DNA from: Rhodanobacter sp. AS-Z3
Lineage (GTDB): Bacteria; Pseudomonadota; Gammaproteobacteria; Xanthomonadales; Rhodanobacteraceae
Assembly (NCBI RefSeq): GCF_029224025.1
Contig: NZ_CP119392.1
Span: 2,069,001-2,133,000 of the forward strand
Length of the DNA: 64,000 nucleotides
Direction of reading: 5' to 3'
Below are positions 45,143 through 55,264 of the stretch, in pieces (positions within the stretch are counted from its first letter, which is position 1; every line of letters starts with the position of its first letter). Position numbers and translations under genes: made by a program. Under the pieces are notes generated by a model. It ran no database searches. It was not told the origin of the DNA and worked only from the letters and a program-made list of their open reading frames with translations.

Positions 45143-46270
45143 TTACAGCCCGCGCCTGACGTAGCCGCTGCTCAGCGCTTCGGGTTGCGTGCCGGTAATT
45201 GGTTGCAGGATGCGCACGAACTCCGCGGCAATCACCGGAAAACTGAAGTTCTGTTGCGCGAACTCGCGTGCGGCCTCGCCCATGGGTAGCCGGATGGCGG
45301 GATCGCACAACTGGATGATGGCGTCGCCCCACGCACCGACGTCGCCTGGCGGAAGCAGCATGCCGGTATGGCCGTTGGCGATGGTTTCCGCTATGCCGCC
45401 CGCATCGCTGGCCAGCACTGGAACGCCGTGGGCCTGCGCCTCAATGGCGACCCGGCCGAAAGCTTCAGGGGAAATCGACGGAAAAGCCAGCATCGAAATT
45501 GCGCTGTAGAGCGGATGGGTGTCGTTGACCCAGCTGACGAAGTGGTGACGTGACGCCATCGGATGTGCGGCTGCCAGTGCACGCAGCGAACCGGCTTCCC
45601 CACCGCTGCCGACCCACAGGCAATGCAGTCGTGGTTCGCGCGCCATGGCCTGATTGGCCGCTTCAAATAGCGGGAATATGCCCTTGCCGGTGTGCATGCG
45701 GCCGAAGTAGCCCAGCACGATGGCGGTGTTGTCGATGCCCAGTCGCTCCAGGGTTAGCTGCCGCTGCTGCGGGTCTGGCCGGCACGTTTCCAGATCGACC
45801 GGGTTGTAGAGTACGTGCACCCGTGCGGCAGGAATTCCCCGTGACAGGTAGGCTTGGCGCGCGTGCCATGACACCGCGAAAAAGCGTTGTGCCAGTCGTG
45901 GTGTGAAGTAGCCGGATAGCCGCTTCATGGCGGGAGTGCGGTGCCGAAACAAAGCCACCGGGATACCCAGGATGCGGCCGCTGATGATCAGTGGCCAGTA
46001 CTCCTTGCCGGAATTGCCAACCAGCCAGTCCGGCCGCGTTTGCCGCACGGCACGCCATAACGCCGTGTAGCCACGTGGATCGAACGCGTTGCGAAACTTC
46101 GCCGCCCGTAAGTGCACGGCTGAGCGGGACAGGCTTTGCGCCACCAGACTGTCGGGATAAACCAGCGCGGTAACGTGGTGTCCCGCTTCGACCAGGGCCA
46201 GCGCCAGCGCGACAAAGTGTGTCGCGGCGCCGTTGTTGTCCGGACAGGTACCTACCAGCAGGAAGTTCAC
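45143..46270 (-). CDS. glycosyltransferase family 4
   Basis: A 375-residue GT-B glycosyltransferase starting at GTG 46270, which overlaps the deacetylase stop by four bases and has GAGG upstream. The acceptor-side start is VNFLLVGTCPDNNGAATHFV; the donor-binding part includes VLGYFGRMHTGKGIFPLFEA and SPEAFGRVAIEAQAHGVPVL (EX7E motif), as in GT4 enzymes. It probably adds a sugar to a surface glycan. It works in a two-gene unit with the polysaccharide deacetylase. Confidence 0.88.
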   Translation of the reverse strand: MNFLLVGTCPDNNGAATHFVALALALVEAGHHVTALVYPDSLVAQSLSRSAVHLRAAKFRNAFDPRGYTALWRAVRQTRPDWLVGNSGKEYWPLIISGRILGIPVALFRHRTPAMKRLSGYFTPRLAQRFFAVSWHARQAYLSRGIPAARVHVLYNPVDLETCRPDPQQRQLTLERLGIDNTAIVLGYFGRMHTGKGIFPLFEAANQAMAREPRLHCLWVGSGGEAGSLRALAAAHPMASRHHFVSWVNDTHPLYSAISMLAFPSISPEAFGRVAIEAQAHGVPVLASDAGGIAETIANGHTGMLLPPGDVGAWGDAIIQLCDPAIRLPMGEAAREFAQQNFSFPVIAAEFVRILQPITGTQPEALSSGYVRRGL

Positions 46271-47010
46271 GCGCGACGATCCTCGTATTTCGAGAAGGTC
46301 TTCATCGCAAACTGGGGTAGCACGTGATGGCGGGCGACCTGGATACGTGGCAAGCGCCATGGGTCAGAGCCTGCTTGGGCACGACCACGCCGGGTCGTGG
46401 TAGCGGCGGCAAACCCGGCTTGTTGTGTGGCGAGTGCAGTGCGCTCGTCCACATCGCCGTAGGGGTAGCAGAACTGGGTTATCGGGAAGCCCAGTCGATC
46501 TTCCAGTTCTCGCTTGCTGCCGCCGATCTCATCGACCAGTTGTGCATCGTCGCATCGGGTAAGGCGGGGGTGGGTACGAGTGTGGGCGCCTACTTCCATC
46601 CCGCCCTGCTGCCACGCCTGCAGCTCGCTGACCGTCATCAGTGGCTTTTGCACGCCGAGTCGTTCGGCGTCCCAGCTGTTGTAGTGCCCGATCGAGCCGC
46701 TGACCACGTAGCACGTGGCGCTGAAACCATGGCGTTGGAGAACGGGCAGCGCGGCCTGCAGGTTATCTGCGTAGCCATCGTCCAGGGTGATGACGGCGAC
46801 GCGTGCGGACTTTTCCCCACGCAAGTAAGGCATGGCGGCAGTCATCGACAATCCAATGTAGCCCATCCGGCGAAGCAGCCACATCTGTCGCGCGAATGAC
46901 GCCGGGCTTACATAAAGGCTGCGCAGCCGCGGCAGGTTGCGCGGAGCGATGTCGATGTTGTGATACATCAAAATGGGAACGGACACCGGGCTTGTCACGG
47001 CTGCAGTCAT
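46267..47010 (-). CDS. polysaccharide deacetylase (NodB homology domain)
   Basis: A 247-residue carbohydrate esterase family 4 protein from ATG 47010 with GGAG upstream. The catalytic motifs are AVITLDDGYADNL (base and metal Asp), VGAHTRTHPRLTR (metal His pair) and FCYPYGDVDERT. No signal peptide is seen, which is unusual for envelope deacetylases, so it may act on a cytoplasmic or membrane-linked sugar. It is coupled to the glycosyltransferase gene by GTGA. Confidence 0.88.
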   Translation of the reverse strand: MTAAVTSPVSVPILMYHNIDIAPRNLPRLRSLYVSPASFARQMWLLRRMGYIGLSMTAAMPYLRGEKSARVAVITLDDGYADNLQAALPVLQRHGFSATCYVVSGSIGHYNSWDAERLGVQKPLMTVSELQAWQQGGMEVGAHTRTHPRLTRCDDAQLVDEIGGSKRELEDRLGFPITQFCYPYGDVDERTALATQQAGFAAATTTRRGRAQAGSDPWRLPRIQVARHHVLPQFAMKTFSKYEDRRA

Positions 47011-47231
47011 GGGCTGGCTCCGCAGCGCGGCTGGTGAGATGGTGGGGTAACCGATGACATCTACTTTCCCTGTGCCGGGCATACCCGGTTGCTTGCTGAA
47101 ACTGAGTCGCGCCTCGCTGACCATCGTAGTCCCTGTTCCTGTCGGGCAGCTTTCGTCCCACTGGCGGAGCAGGTGCGGCTGGCCCCATCGGAGCGCGAGC
47201 CACACCGTTGACACGGGTTGCGCCGGCAAGC

Positions 47232-47263
47232 TTGACTCTAGACCTTGATCCATGCTCTAGACT
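47232..47263 (+). promoter_or_regulatory. MerR-type promoter with long spacer
   Basis: TTGACT (47232-47237) and TAGACT (47258-47263) are separated by 20 bases, the long spacing that MerR-family activators correct. TCTAGA appears at 47237-47242 and 47256-47261 as a near dyad in the spacer. The -10 ends seven bases before the regulator ATG, so the transcript may have almost no leader. Confidence 0.6.
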
Positions 47264-47270
47264 TGGTGGT

Positions 47271-47696
47271 ATGACCACACAAACAGTCTCACTGACCATC
47301 GGTGCCGTCGCCAAGCGCGTCGGCGTGGCGATCGACACGATCCGTTACTACGAGCGCGAAGGCTTGCTGCCGGAACCGGAGCGGCGTGCGTCGGGCTATC
47401 GCAGCTATGGCGATGCCACCATCGCGCAGTTGCGCTTCATTCGGCGGGCCAAGGATCTTGGCTTCACGCTGGAAGAGATTCGCGAACTGCTCGCCTTGTC
47501 GGCTGATCGGCAGCGCGGGGTGAAGGCGGTCAAGCAGCGCGCGCAGAAGCGCCTGTTGGCGATCGAGCAACGCATCGTCGAGCTGCAACGCATACGTGAC
47601 GGCTTGGCGCAACTGGTCGACTCGTGCCCTGGACATGGCAAGCCGGAGCATTGCCCGATCCTGCGCGCGCTCAGCGATGAGCAGGTGGACGCATGA
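47271..47696 (+). CDS. MerR family metal-responsive regulator (CueR-like)
   Basis: A 141-residue MerR regulator from ATG 47271 ([20 protein letters not shown]). The HTH is [20 protein letters not shown], followed by [20 protein letters not shown] and a dimer coiled coil. The metal loop has two cysteines, [15 protein letters not shown], like the Cu(I)/Ag(I) site of CueR but with one more residue between them. It overlaps the ATPase gene by four bases and likely activates its own operon. Confidence 0.88.
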   Translation: MTTQTVSLTIGAVAKRVGVAIDTIRYYEREGLLPEPERRASGYRSYGDATIAQLRFIRRAKDLGFTLEEIRELLALSADRQRGVKAVKQRAQKRLLAIEQRIVELQRIRDGLAQLVDSCPGHGKPEHCPILRALSDEQVDA

Positions 47697-50197
47697 ACGC
47701 GCATGCGTGCTGCCACGGTAGCGACCAGCCCGGCATGAAGACGACCGACCCGGTTTGCGGCATGACGGTGAATACGGCGACTTCGAAACACCAGTCCACG
47801 CATGACGGGCAAACGTTTCATTTCTGCGGTGCCGGTTGCAAGACGAAGTTTGACGCCGCGCCAGCGACCTACCTGCATGCGCAGGCTGCTGCTGGCAAAC
47901 AGGCTGATTCGGTGAAGGACCCGGTGTGCGGCATGATGGTGGACCCGCGCACGGCGCAGCACCACGCCGAACATGCCGGTCACACCTACCATTTTTGTGC
48001 CTCGCGTTGTCGCGAAAAATTCGTGGCTGATCCTGCGGCTTATCTGCAGACTCGCCCGGCGCCAGCACCGGTAGCGCCCGGTGCGATCTACACCTGCCCG
48101 ATGCATCCGGAAGTGCAGCAGGCGGGTCCGGGTGATTGCCCGAAATGCGGCATGGCGCTGGAGCCGATGATGCCGACGCTGGAAGAGGATGACGGTGGCG
48201 AGTTGTCTTCGATGACACGGCGCTTCTGGCTGCTGGTCGCGGCCACCTTGCCAGTGTTCCTGCTGGCGATGGGGCCGCATCTGTTCGGGTTTCATCTGCC
48301 AGTGCCATGGGATGGTGTGGCGGGTTGGGTCGAGGCGGTGCTGGCCAGCATCGTGGTGCTGTGGGGTGGCGCGTCGTTTTTCATGCGCGGCTGGCGCTCG
48401 CTCAAACCGTGGTCGCCGAACATGTACACGCTGATCGCCCTGGGCACCGGCGTGGCGTGGCTGTACAGCGCGGTGGCCTTCCTGCTACCGGATGTTTTTC
48501 CGGAAGGTTTTCGCGATAGGCAGGGGCATGTTGCGGTCTACTTCGAGTCGGCGGCGGTGATCGTTACGCTGGTTTCGTTGGGTGACTTTCTGGAACTGCG
48601 TGCGCGCCGACGCACCGGCGCTGCATTGAAAGCGTTGCTGGGCCTTGCGCCGAAGACCGCTCGACGGATTGCCGCCGACGGCAGCGAGAGCGACGTGCCG
48701 CTGAATGACGTGCGGGTAGGCGATGTCCTGCGTGTGCGTCCGGGCGAGAAGGTGCCGGTGGATGGCGTGGCGATAGAGGGCGAAAGCCACGTCGATGAGT
48801 CGATGCTGACCGGTGAGCCGATGCCGCAGGCGAAGGTGAGCGGTGATGTGCTCACCGCCGGCACGGTCAACCAGGATGGCGCGCTGATCATGCGTGCGCA
48901 GAAGGTCGGCGGCCAGACCATGCTGGCGCAAATCGTGGCTCTGGTGGTGCAGGCGCAACGCAGTCGGGCGCCGCTGCAGCGTGTGGCCGACAAGGTCGCC
49001 GCGTGGTTCGTGCCCGGCGTGGTAGCGATTGCGCTGCTGGCGTTTGCGGCATGGGCACTGCTGGGGCCTGAGCCGCGGTTGACGCATGCGCTGATCGCGG
49101 CGGTCTCGGTGCTGGTTATTGCCTGTCCCTGTGCGCTGGGCCTGGCCACGCCCATCTCGATCATGGTGGCCAGCGGACGCGGTGCGCAGCATGGCGTGCT
49201 GTTCAAAGACGCCGGTGCGATCGAAGGCTTGCGTGACATCGATACGCTGGTGGTAGACAAGACCGGCACGCTGACCATGGGCAAGCCGGCGCTGAGCGAG
49301 CTGGTCGTGCTGGATGGTCACACTCGCGAACGATTGCTGGCGCTGGCGGCGGCGCTGGAACGGCCGAGCGAGCATCCGCTGGCCAGAGCGATCGTGCAGG
49401 GTGCCGAAGCGGAGCAGGTGGCCAGTCTGGCGGCGACGGAATTTCGCTCGCTGACGGGGCGTGGGGTCACCGCGACGGTCGACGGCAGCGCGGTGGTGCT
49501 GGGCAATACGAAATTGATGGACGAGTCGCAGGTCACGCTCGACGCCGCCGCGCTTGCGCGCGCGGAGCAGTTGCGTGGAGCGGGAGCAACGGTGATGTTC
49601 CTCGCGGTCGACGGCGCGCTGGCTGCTTTGTTGGCCGTGGCCGACCGGATCAAGCCGGATTCACCTCAGGCGATTGGCGACCTCCATGCAGCCGGTCTGC
49701 GCATCGTGATGTTGACGGGCGACAACCTCACCACCGCGCAAGCGGTGGCCCGCACGCTGGGTATCGACGAGGTGCACGCCGACGTGTCGCCGATCGACAA
49801 GGCGGCGGTGGTGAGCCAACTCAAGGATGATGGGCGCCGGGTGGCGATGGCCGGCGATGGCATCAATGACGCACCCGCGCTGGCGGCTGCGGATATCGGC
49901 ATCGCGATGGGTGGCGGCACCGACGTGGCGATGGAAAGCGCGCAGGTGACCCTGGTGAAGGGCGAGCTGGGCGCGCTCGTGCGGGCGCGCAAGCTGTCGC
50001 AAGCCACCGTGCGCAACATCCAGCAGAACCTGTTCTTTGCCTTGATCTACAACGCGATCGGCGTCCCGCTGGCCGCAGGCGTGTTGTATCCATGGTTCGG
50101 CATCGTGTTGTCGCCGATGATCGCCGCGCTGGCAATGAGCCTGAGTTCGGTGTCGGTGGTCAGCAATGCATTGCGCCTGCGCAACGTGCCGCTGTGA
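47693..50197 (+). CDS. copA: copper-type P1B-ATPase with two YHS domains
   Basis: An 834-residue heavy-metal exporter. The N-terminus has no CxxC HMA domain; instead there are two YHS modules ([16 protein letters not shown], about 19-62; [16 protein letters not shown], about 76-116) and a [20 protein letters not shown] heavy-metal module. The core has CPC (Cys478-Pro-Cys480) in the membrane, DKTGTLTMG with the phosphorylated Asp522, an HP dipeptide in PSEHPLA and [13 protein letters not shown] pumps export Cu(I) or Ag(I). Control by the preceding MerR gene is expected. Confidence 0.93.
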   Translation: MNAHACCHGSDQPGMKTTDPVCGMTVNTATSKHQSTHDGQTFHFCGAGCKTKFDAAPATYLHAQAAAGKQADSVKDPVCGMMVDPRTAQHHAEHAGHTYHFCASRCREKFVADPAAYLQTRPAPAPVAPGAIYTCPMHPEVQQAGPGDCPKCGMALEPMMPTLEEDDGGELSSMTRRFWLLVAATLPVFLLAMGPHLFGFHLPVPWDGVAGWVEAVLASIVVLWGGASFFMRGWRSLKPWSPNMYTLIALGTGVAWLYSAVAFLLPDVFPEGFRDRQGHVAVYFESAAVIVTLVSLGDFLELRARRRTGAALKALLGLAPKTARRIAADGSESDVPLNDVRVGDVLRVRPGEKVPVDGVAIEGESHVDESMLTGEPMPQAKVSGDVLTAGTVNQDGALIMRAQKVGGQTMLAQIVALVVQAQRSRAPLQRVADKVAAWFVPGVVAIALLAFAAWALLGPEPRLTHALIAAVSVLVIACPCALGLATPISIMVASGRGAQHGVLFKDAGAIEGLRDIDTLVVDKTGTLTMGKPALSELVVLDGHTRERLLALAAALERPSEHPLARAIVQGAEAEQVASLAATEFRSLTGRGVTATVDGSAVVLGNTKLMDESQVTLDAAALARAEQLRGAGATVMFLAVDGALAALLAVADRIKPDSPQAIGDLHAAGLRIVMLTGDNLTTAQAVARTLGIDEVHADVSPIDKAAVVSQLKDDGRRVAMAGDGINDAPALAAADIGIAMGGGTDVAMESAQVTLVKGELGALVRARKLSQATVRNIQQNLFFALIYNAIGVPLAAGVLYPWFGIVLSPMIAALAMSLSSVSVVSNALRLRNVPL

Positions 50198-50293
50198 CGA
50201 TTGTCACCGCGGATGGTTGACGGCTGCTTCTGCAGCTGCCGACTGCCGCACGCGATCATTCTTCCGCACCAATGGTGGTGCAGGAGAGCTTCG

Positions 50294-50458
50294 ATGAACG
50301 TTACCCCTGACACGCGCAGCACGCTCGACAAATACCTGCCGGTGTTGCTCGGCCTGCTTACGGCGTTGCTTGTCGGCAAGGCCTTGAAGAAGACCATGTG
50401 GAGCTTGTTCGGCATGTACATGGCCTTGCACTACAGCGGGATTCACCCGTTCAGTTGA
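50294..50458 (+). CDS. small single-helix membrane protein, unknown
   Basis: A 54-residue protein with GGAG eight bases before its ATG. A hydrophobic helix (YLPVLLGLLTALLVGKAL) is followed by a second, weaker one (MWSLFGMYMALHYSGI). It lies 96 bases after the copper ATPase and 79 before folC. I recognise no family. The good ribosome-binding site and clear helices argue that it is real. Confidence 0.6.
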   Translation: MNVTPDTRSTLDKYLPVLLGLLTALLVGKALKKTMWSLFGMYMALHYSGIHPFS

Positions 50459-50537
50459 GTGCATGCCGTAGACTGCGCGCTTTCCGTGCGCACCTCAGTG
50501 CGTACGCCGCTTGATCCAACAGCGCGAAAGTCACTGC

Positions 50538-51851
50538 ATGAGCCGCACCCTCGCCGAATGGCTGGCCTACCAGGAGCGTGTCAACGTCCACAGCATTGAG
50601 CTGGGCCTGGACCGGGTGCGCGAGGTGTGGCGCAGGATGGGCGCACCAGCGCCAGCGCGACAAGTGATCACGGTTGGCGGCACCAACGGCAAGGGTTCCA
50701 CCGTCGCCATGCTGGAGGCGATATTGCGGGCCGCCGGGCGACGCGTGGGCGCGTTCACCTCACCCCACCTGTTGAGTTACAACGAACGTGTGCGCATCGA
50801 TGGTGTGGATGTCGATGATGCAGCCTTGATCGCCTCATTCGAGCGGATCGAGACCGCGCGCGGCGTGGGGAAACCCGCCCCTGTGCTGCTGACCTATTTC
50901 GAGTTCGGCACACTCGCGGCGCTGGATTTGTTTGCCCGTGCCGAGCTCGACGTGGCGCTGTTGGAAGTGGGTCTGGGCGGGCGGCTGGATGCAGTCAACA
51001 TCATCGATGCCGACCTTGCGCTAATCACCACGATCGATCTCGACCACATGGACTGGCTCGGTCCTGATCGCGACAGCATTGGTCGCGAGAAGGCCGGCAT
51101 TGCCAGGAGCGGGCGGCCAGTGATTCTCGGTGAGCTGGACCCGCCGGCCGGTCTGCTCGCTGCGCTGGAAGCTTGCGATGCGCGGATCGAGCGCGCCGGC
51201 ACCGACTTCAGCGTCGAGCGTCATGCCGATGGCTGGCGTTGGCATCATCGCGACGGCAGCGTGATGGAACTGCCTGACCCGGCCTTGCTGGCACCGGTGC
51301 AATACGCGAATGCGGCGGCGGCGATTGCCGCGTTGCATGCGTTGAATGACGAGATGCTCGCACCCAGTGCGTTCTTCGCGGCGGTCAGTGCCGGTTTGCA
51401 TGAGGTGCGGGCTTCGGCGCGATTGCAGGTGATCCGCGGTGACGTCTCATTGGTGGTGGACGTTGGCCACAACCCGCAGGCGGCACGCGCATTGGCCGAG
51501 TGGATCGACGCGCAACCGCCAACCCCATTGCATGCCGTCTATGGCGCACTGGCCGACAAGGATGTTGCCGGCGTGGTCGCCGCGCTCGGTTCGCGGGTGG
51601 ATCACTGGCACCTGACCGGACTGGATCAGGTCAGTCCACGCGGCATGACGGTGGATGCGCTGGTGGGCGTGCTGCAGCAAACCCTGCCGCAGGCCGCGTA
51701 CTCGATCTACCCGGACGTGCCTGCGGCACTGCTTGGGGCGCGCCGCACAGCCCAGGTGGGCGACTGCATCCTCGCCTTTGGCTCGTTTTTCGTCGCTGGC
51801 GAGGCACTTGCTGAACAGGTCAGCCCCGTCACGCGGGCCGACGGCGGATGA
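50538..51851 (+). CDS. folC: bifunctional dihydrofolate/folylpolyglutamate synthase
   Basis: A 437-residue Mur-ligase-family enzyme that makes dihydrofolate from dihydropteroate and adds glutamates to folates. The ATP loop is VGGTNGKGSTVAMLE, and TSPHLLSYNERVRIDG, LLEVGLGGRLDAVN and VVDVGHNPQAARALAEW are folate synthase signatures. ATG 50538 gives the usual N-terminus. It begins the folC-dedD-cvpA-purF cluster, an order kept in many gammaproteobacteria. Confidence 0.95.
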   Translation: MSRTLAEWLAYQERVNVHSIELGLDRVREVWRRMGAPAPARQVITVGGTNGKGSTVAMLEAILRAAGRRVGAFTSPHLLSYNERVRIDGVDVDDAALIASFERIETARGVGKPAPVLLTYFEFGTLAALDLFARAELDVALLEVGLGGRLDAVNIIDADLALITTIDLDHMDWLGPDRDSIGREKAGIARSGRPVILGELDPPAGLLAALEACDARIERAGTDFSVERHADGWRWHHRDGSVMELPDPALLAPVQYANAAAAIAALHALNDEMLAPSAFFAAVSAGLHEVRASARLQVIRGDVSLVVDVGHNPQAARALAEWIDAQPPTPLHAVYGALADKDVAGVVAALGSRVDHWHLTGLDQVSPRGMTVDALVGVLQQTLPQAAYSIYPDVPAALLGARRTAQVGDCILAFGSFFVAGEALAEQVSPVTRADGG

Positions 51852-51915
51852 CCTCTGCCTGTGGCAGGTATAATCGTGGCGTTGTGCCTTGCCATTGCCG
51901 TCCTGGAGCCAAAAC

Positions 51916-52995
51916 TTGAAAACACGCCTGCTGGGAGCCGCCGTCCTGATTGCCTTGGCGGTTCTGTTCGTGCCGATGTTCTTTTCCAGTACGCCGCCGG
52001 TTTCCGGTGGTGACCAGGCGGTCAGTCTGGCGATTCCCCCTGCGCCGGACCGTGACCTGCAGACGCGCACCATGAGCCTGACGCCGAGTCCGGCCAGCGG
52101 CGCCAGTGCAACTGGCCTGCCGGCCGAGTCGGTAACCCCGGCGACCGGTGACAAGCTGCCCACCGTGAACATTGGCGCCAATCGCCCGCGTGATGTGGAA
52201 ACCGACCCGCTGGCTGGCCAGCCGCCGCAGCCAACGACGGTTTCCACCGGGTCGGGTGCGTCGGCAACCCAGCCGGTGATTCCCCAACAGGTCAAACCAG
52301 CCGCCGGTTCCGCCGCCGTGGCCGCGCCAGCCGTGACCAAGCCCGCTGCGGCGACTCCGGCAATCGTCAACAAGCCCGTGGCCGAGTTGCCGGCCAAGCC
52401 GTTGCCCACGCCCAAGCCGCCAGCATCCAAACCAGCCACACCAGCCATACCTGCGGCGCCTGTCGCAGGGCATGGCAACTACACGCTCAACCTCAGTGCC
52501 TACGCCAGCGCCTCAGGTGCGGCGAACCTTGAACACCGCGTGCGCGCCTTGGGCTACCCGGTGAGCGGCCGGGTGATCACTCAGGCTGGCCAGCCGCGTA
52601 CCCTGGTGACGGCAGGACCATTCGAGACGCGTGCGGCGGCAGAAGCGGCGCGACTGAAGATTGTGCAGTCGATCCCCGGCGTGCCGGCCCGGCTGGAACA
52701 GGACGCCAGTCACGATGAAGCGCCCGCCAGCGCACCGGCGGCACAGGCTTCCAGCAAGGCGGGTGGCTGGGCGGTGCAGTTGGCCGCGGTGAGCAGCCGG
52801 ACGGATGCCGATGCCTTGCGCGACAAGCTGCGGGCCAACGGCTTCGATGGTTTTGTCGATTCGGTGCAGTCTGGCGGCAAACTGTTGTGGCGCGTGCGGG
52901 CTGGCCCGCAAACCCAGCGCAGCGATGCACAACACGTGCACGACCAGATCAAGACCAAGCTGGGCATCGACGGCAACGTCGTGGCAGTTCCCTGA
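51916..52995 (+). CDS. dedD: SPOR domain protein, DedD-like
   Basis: About 359 residues from TTG 51916 with GGAG eight bases upstream; another TTG at 51889 in frame is possible. A single N-terminal membrane helix (LLGAAVLIALAVLFVPMFF), a long Pro/Ala-rich linker (about 50-190) and two SPOR repeats follow: residues about 195-260 (YTLNLSAYASASGAANLEHR) and 280-355 (GWAVQLAAVSSRTDADALRD). SPOR domains bind denuded septal peptidoglycan. Double SPOR is more than the E. coli protein has. Confidence 0.85.
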   Translation: MKTRLLGAAVLIALAVLFVPMFFSSTPPVSGGDQAVSLAIPPAPDRDLQTRTMSLTPSPASGASATGLPAESVTPATGDKLPTVNIGANRPRDVETDPLAGQPPQPTTVSTGSGASATQPVIPQQVKPAAGSAAVAAPAVTKPAAATPAIVNKPVAELPAKPLPTPKPPASKPATPAIPAAPVAGHGNYTLNLSAYASASGAANLEHRVRALGYPVSGRVITQAGQPRTLVTAGPFETRAAAEAARLKIVQSIPGVPARLEQDASHDEAPASAPAAQASSKAGGWAVQLAAVSSRTDADALRDKLRANGFDGFVDSVQSGGKLLWRVRAGPQTQRSDAQHVHDQIKTKLGIDGNVVAVP

Positions 52996-53031
52996 GTTCA
53001 CCGGTAACCGTGACCGGGCCTGAGCGCATCC

Positions 53032-53661
53032 ATGAACTGGACTGACTACATCATTCTCGGCGTGCTGGCCTTGTCCGTGCTGGTCGGGCTGTGGCGCGGG
53101 CTGATTTCCGAGGTGATGGCGCTGGTGATCTGGATCGCCGCGTTCTGGGTGGCATGGACGTTTGGCCCCGCCATAGCGCCGCATTTCGAGCGGGCGATCG
53201 AGCTGCCTTCGGCGCGGATCATCGTGGCTTACGCGTTGTGCTTCGTTGTCGTGCTGATTCTCGGCGCGCTGCTGCGCTTCGTGGTCAGCAAGTTGGTTGA
53301 AAGCACTGGTTTGTCGGGTACCGATCGTTTGCTGGGCATGGTGTTCGGCTTTGTGCGTGGTGTGCTGCTGGTCACCTTGCTGGTGTTCCTGGTCGGATTT
53401 ACCGCGTTCACCCGTGATCCCTGGTGGCAGCAATCGGTATTGTTGCCGCAGTTTCAGCACGTTGCCGCATGGCTGGGTCAGCAGGTGCCACCCAGTGTGC
53501 GCGACTACATTCACCCGCCGGCCGTGCTCGATCGCCTGTCCGGCTTGCCGGCGACGGTCACCGCCGCCATATCCAGGCCGGCGGTCGCACCGGCGGCTAG
53601 CACCCTTCATCCGGCGATGCCGGCCGCAGCCAGTTCGACTGCGCCGCCGCGGAAACCCTGA
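53032..53661 (+). CDS. cvpA: colicin V production protein family
   Basis: A 209-residue membrane protein with four helices (DYIILGVLALSVLVGLWRGL at the start; LLGMVFGFVRGVLLVTLLVF later), matching CvpA. In E. coli CvpA supports envelope integrity and colicin V export. The C-terminal ~45 residues are Ala/Pro-rich and polar. It sits 36 bases after dedD and 27 before purF. Confidence 0.9.
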   Translation: MNWTDYIILGVLALSVLVGLWRGLISEVMALVIWIAAFWVAWTFGPAIAPHFERAIELPSARIIVAYALCFVVVLILGALLRFVVSKLVESTGLSGTDRLLGMVFGFVRGVLLVTLLVFLVGFTAFTRDPWWQQSVLLPQFQHVAAWLGQQVPPSVRDYIHPPAVLDRLSGLPATVTAAISRPAVAPAASTLHPAMPAAASSTAPPRKP

Positions 53662-53688
53662 CACACCTCTCGAAGCAGGCAGCAAACC

Positions 53689-55161
53689 ATGTGCGGAATC
53701 ATCGGCATTGTCGGTACCAGTGAAGTGGCATCGGCGCTTTATGACGGACTGACGGTGCTGCAGCACCGCGGCCAGGACGCCGCTGGCATCGCCACCGTGG
53801 ATGGCGACCGGTTGCGCCTGCACAAGGGTAATGGACTGGTCCGCGATGTGTTCGGACAGAGCGCGATGGCGGGATTGCGTGGTCGCATCGGCATCGGCCA
53901 TTGCCGCTACCCCACGGCCGGCTCCGCAGGTTCGGCCGAGGCACAGCCGTTCTATGTCAATTCACCTTACGGCATCGCGTTTGCGCACAACGGCAACCTG
54001 GTCAATACCGATGCGCTGCGTCGTGAAATGTTTCAGGACGATCGCCGTCACATCAACACCGAATCCGACTCCGAAGTACTGCTGAACGTGCTGGCGCACG
54101 AATTGCAGATCCAGGACCGCATGGCGCTCACCCCGGACCATATCTTCAAGGCGGTGGCCGGCGTGCATGCGCGTGCGCGCGGCGGCTATGCCTGCGTGTC
54201 ACTGGTGCTGGGTTATGGCCTGGTCGCGTTCCGTGATCCCAATGGCATTCGTCCGCTGGTGCTGGGCGAGCGCGTCACCGCCCAGGGGCACGAGTACGCA
54301 GTGGCATCCGAATCGGTGGCGCTCGACGTGCTCGGCTTCAAGCTGATGCGCGACGTGGCGCCGGGCGAGGCCGTCATCATCACCGACGATGGACAACTGT
54401 TCAGCCGCCACTGTGCCGAGATGGCGCCGCATACGCCGTGCATTTTCGAATATGTGTACCTGGCCCGGCCCGACTCGATGATCGAAGACGTCTCGGTGTA
54501 CAAGGCGCGTCTGCGCATGGGCGAAAAGCTGGCTGAGAAAATTCTGCGCGAGCGACCCGATCACGGCATCGATGCGGTGATCCCGATTCCCGACACCGCG
54601 CGTACCGCCGCCAGTGCACTGGCCGGCGCACTGGGCGTGCCGTTCCGCGAAGGCTTCGTCAAGAATCGCTACATCGGCCGCACCTTCATCATGCCGGGGC
54701 AGGGCGAACGGGTGAAGTCCGTGCGTCGCAAGCTCAACGCGATTGACCTGGAATTCCGCAAGAAGAACGTGCTGCTGGTCGACGATTCCATCGTTCGCGG
54801 CACCACCTCCAAGCAGATCATCCAGATGGCTCGCGACGTGGGTGCGAAGAACGTCTATTTCGCCTCCGCTGCGCCACCGGTGCGCTATCCGAATGTCTAC
54901 GGCATCGACATGCCATCGGTGACGGAGCTGGTTGCCGCCGGACACACGGAAAAGGAAATCGAGCGGGAGCTCGGCGCCGACTGGCTGATCTACCAGGATC
55001 TGGCTGATCTGATCTGGGCGGTGCAGGACGGCAACGAAGACCTCAAGCAGTTCGATACCTCATGCTTCTCCGGTGAATACATCACCGGCCTCGACCAGAG
55101 TTATCTCCAGCAGATCGAAATGCTGCGCTCGGATGACGCCAAGGCGGCGCGGCGAGAGTGA
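53689..55161 (+). CDS. purF: amidophosphoribosyltransferase
   Basis: A 490-residue enzyme that makes phosphoribosylamine, the first step of purine synthesis. The glutaminase nucleophile is Cys2 (MCGIIGIVG), with [14 protein letters not shown] and the NGNLVN oxyanion region. The PRPP loop is [17 protein letters not shown]. All catalytic parts are present and length is typical. Confidence 0.97.
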   Translation: MCGIIGIVGTSEVASALYDGLTVLQHRGQDAAGIATVDGDRLRLHKGNGLVRDVFGQSAMAGLRGRIGIGHCRYPTAGSAGSAEAQPFYVNSPYGIAFAHNGNLVNTDALRREMFQDDRRHINTESDSEVLLNVLAHELQIQDRMALTPDHIFKAVAGVHARARGGYACVSLVLGYGLVAFRDPNGIRPLVLGERVTAQGHEYAVASESVALDVLGFKLMRDVAPGEAVIITDDGQLFSRHCAEMAPHTPCIFEYVYLARPDSMIEDVSVYKARLRMGEKLAEKILRERPDHGIDAVIPIPDTARTAASALAGALGVPFREGFVKNRYIGRTFIMPGQGERVKSVRRKLNAIDLEFRKKNVLLVDDSIVRGTTSKQIIQMARDVGAKNVYFASAAPPVRYPNVYGIDMPSVTELVAAGHTEKEIERELGADWLIYQDLADLIWAVQDGNEDLKQFDTSCFSGEYITGLDQSYLQQIEMLRSDDAKAARRE

Positions 55162-55169
55162 GATCAGGA

Positions 55170-55250
55170 ATGAGTGAGGATAAGTGGGCAGCGAGCGTTG
55201 CCTGCTCGATGCATTTGCGCTGTTCTTGACCCCTTTTCCTCGTCACTCAC
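55170..55250. repeat. imperfect inverted repeat after purF
   Basis: GAATGAGTGAGGATAAG near 55168 and CTTTTCCTCGTCACTCAC near 55233 are roughly complementary. The layout resembles the better-formed element at 60170-60237, so both may be copies of one family. The stem has several mismatches. Confidence 0.35.
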
Positions 55251-55264
55251 GCCGGCCCTCGCTC

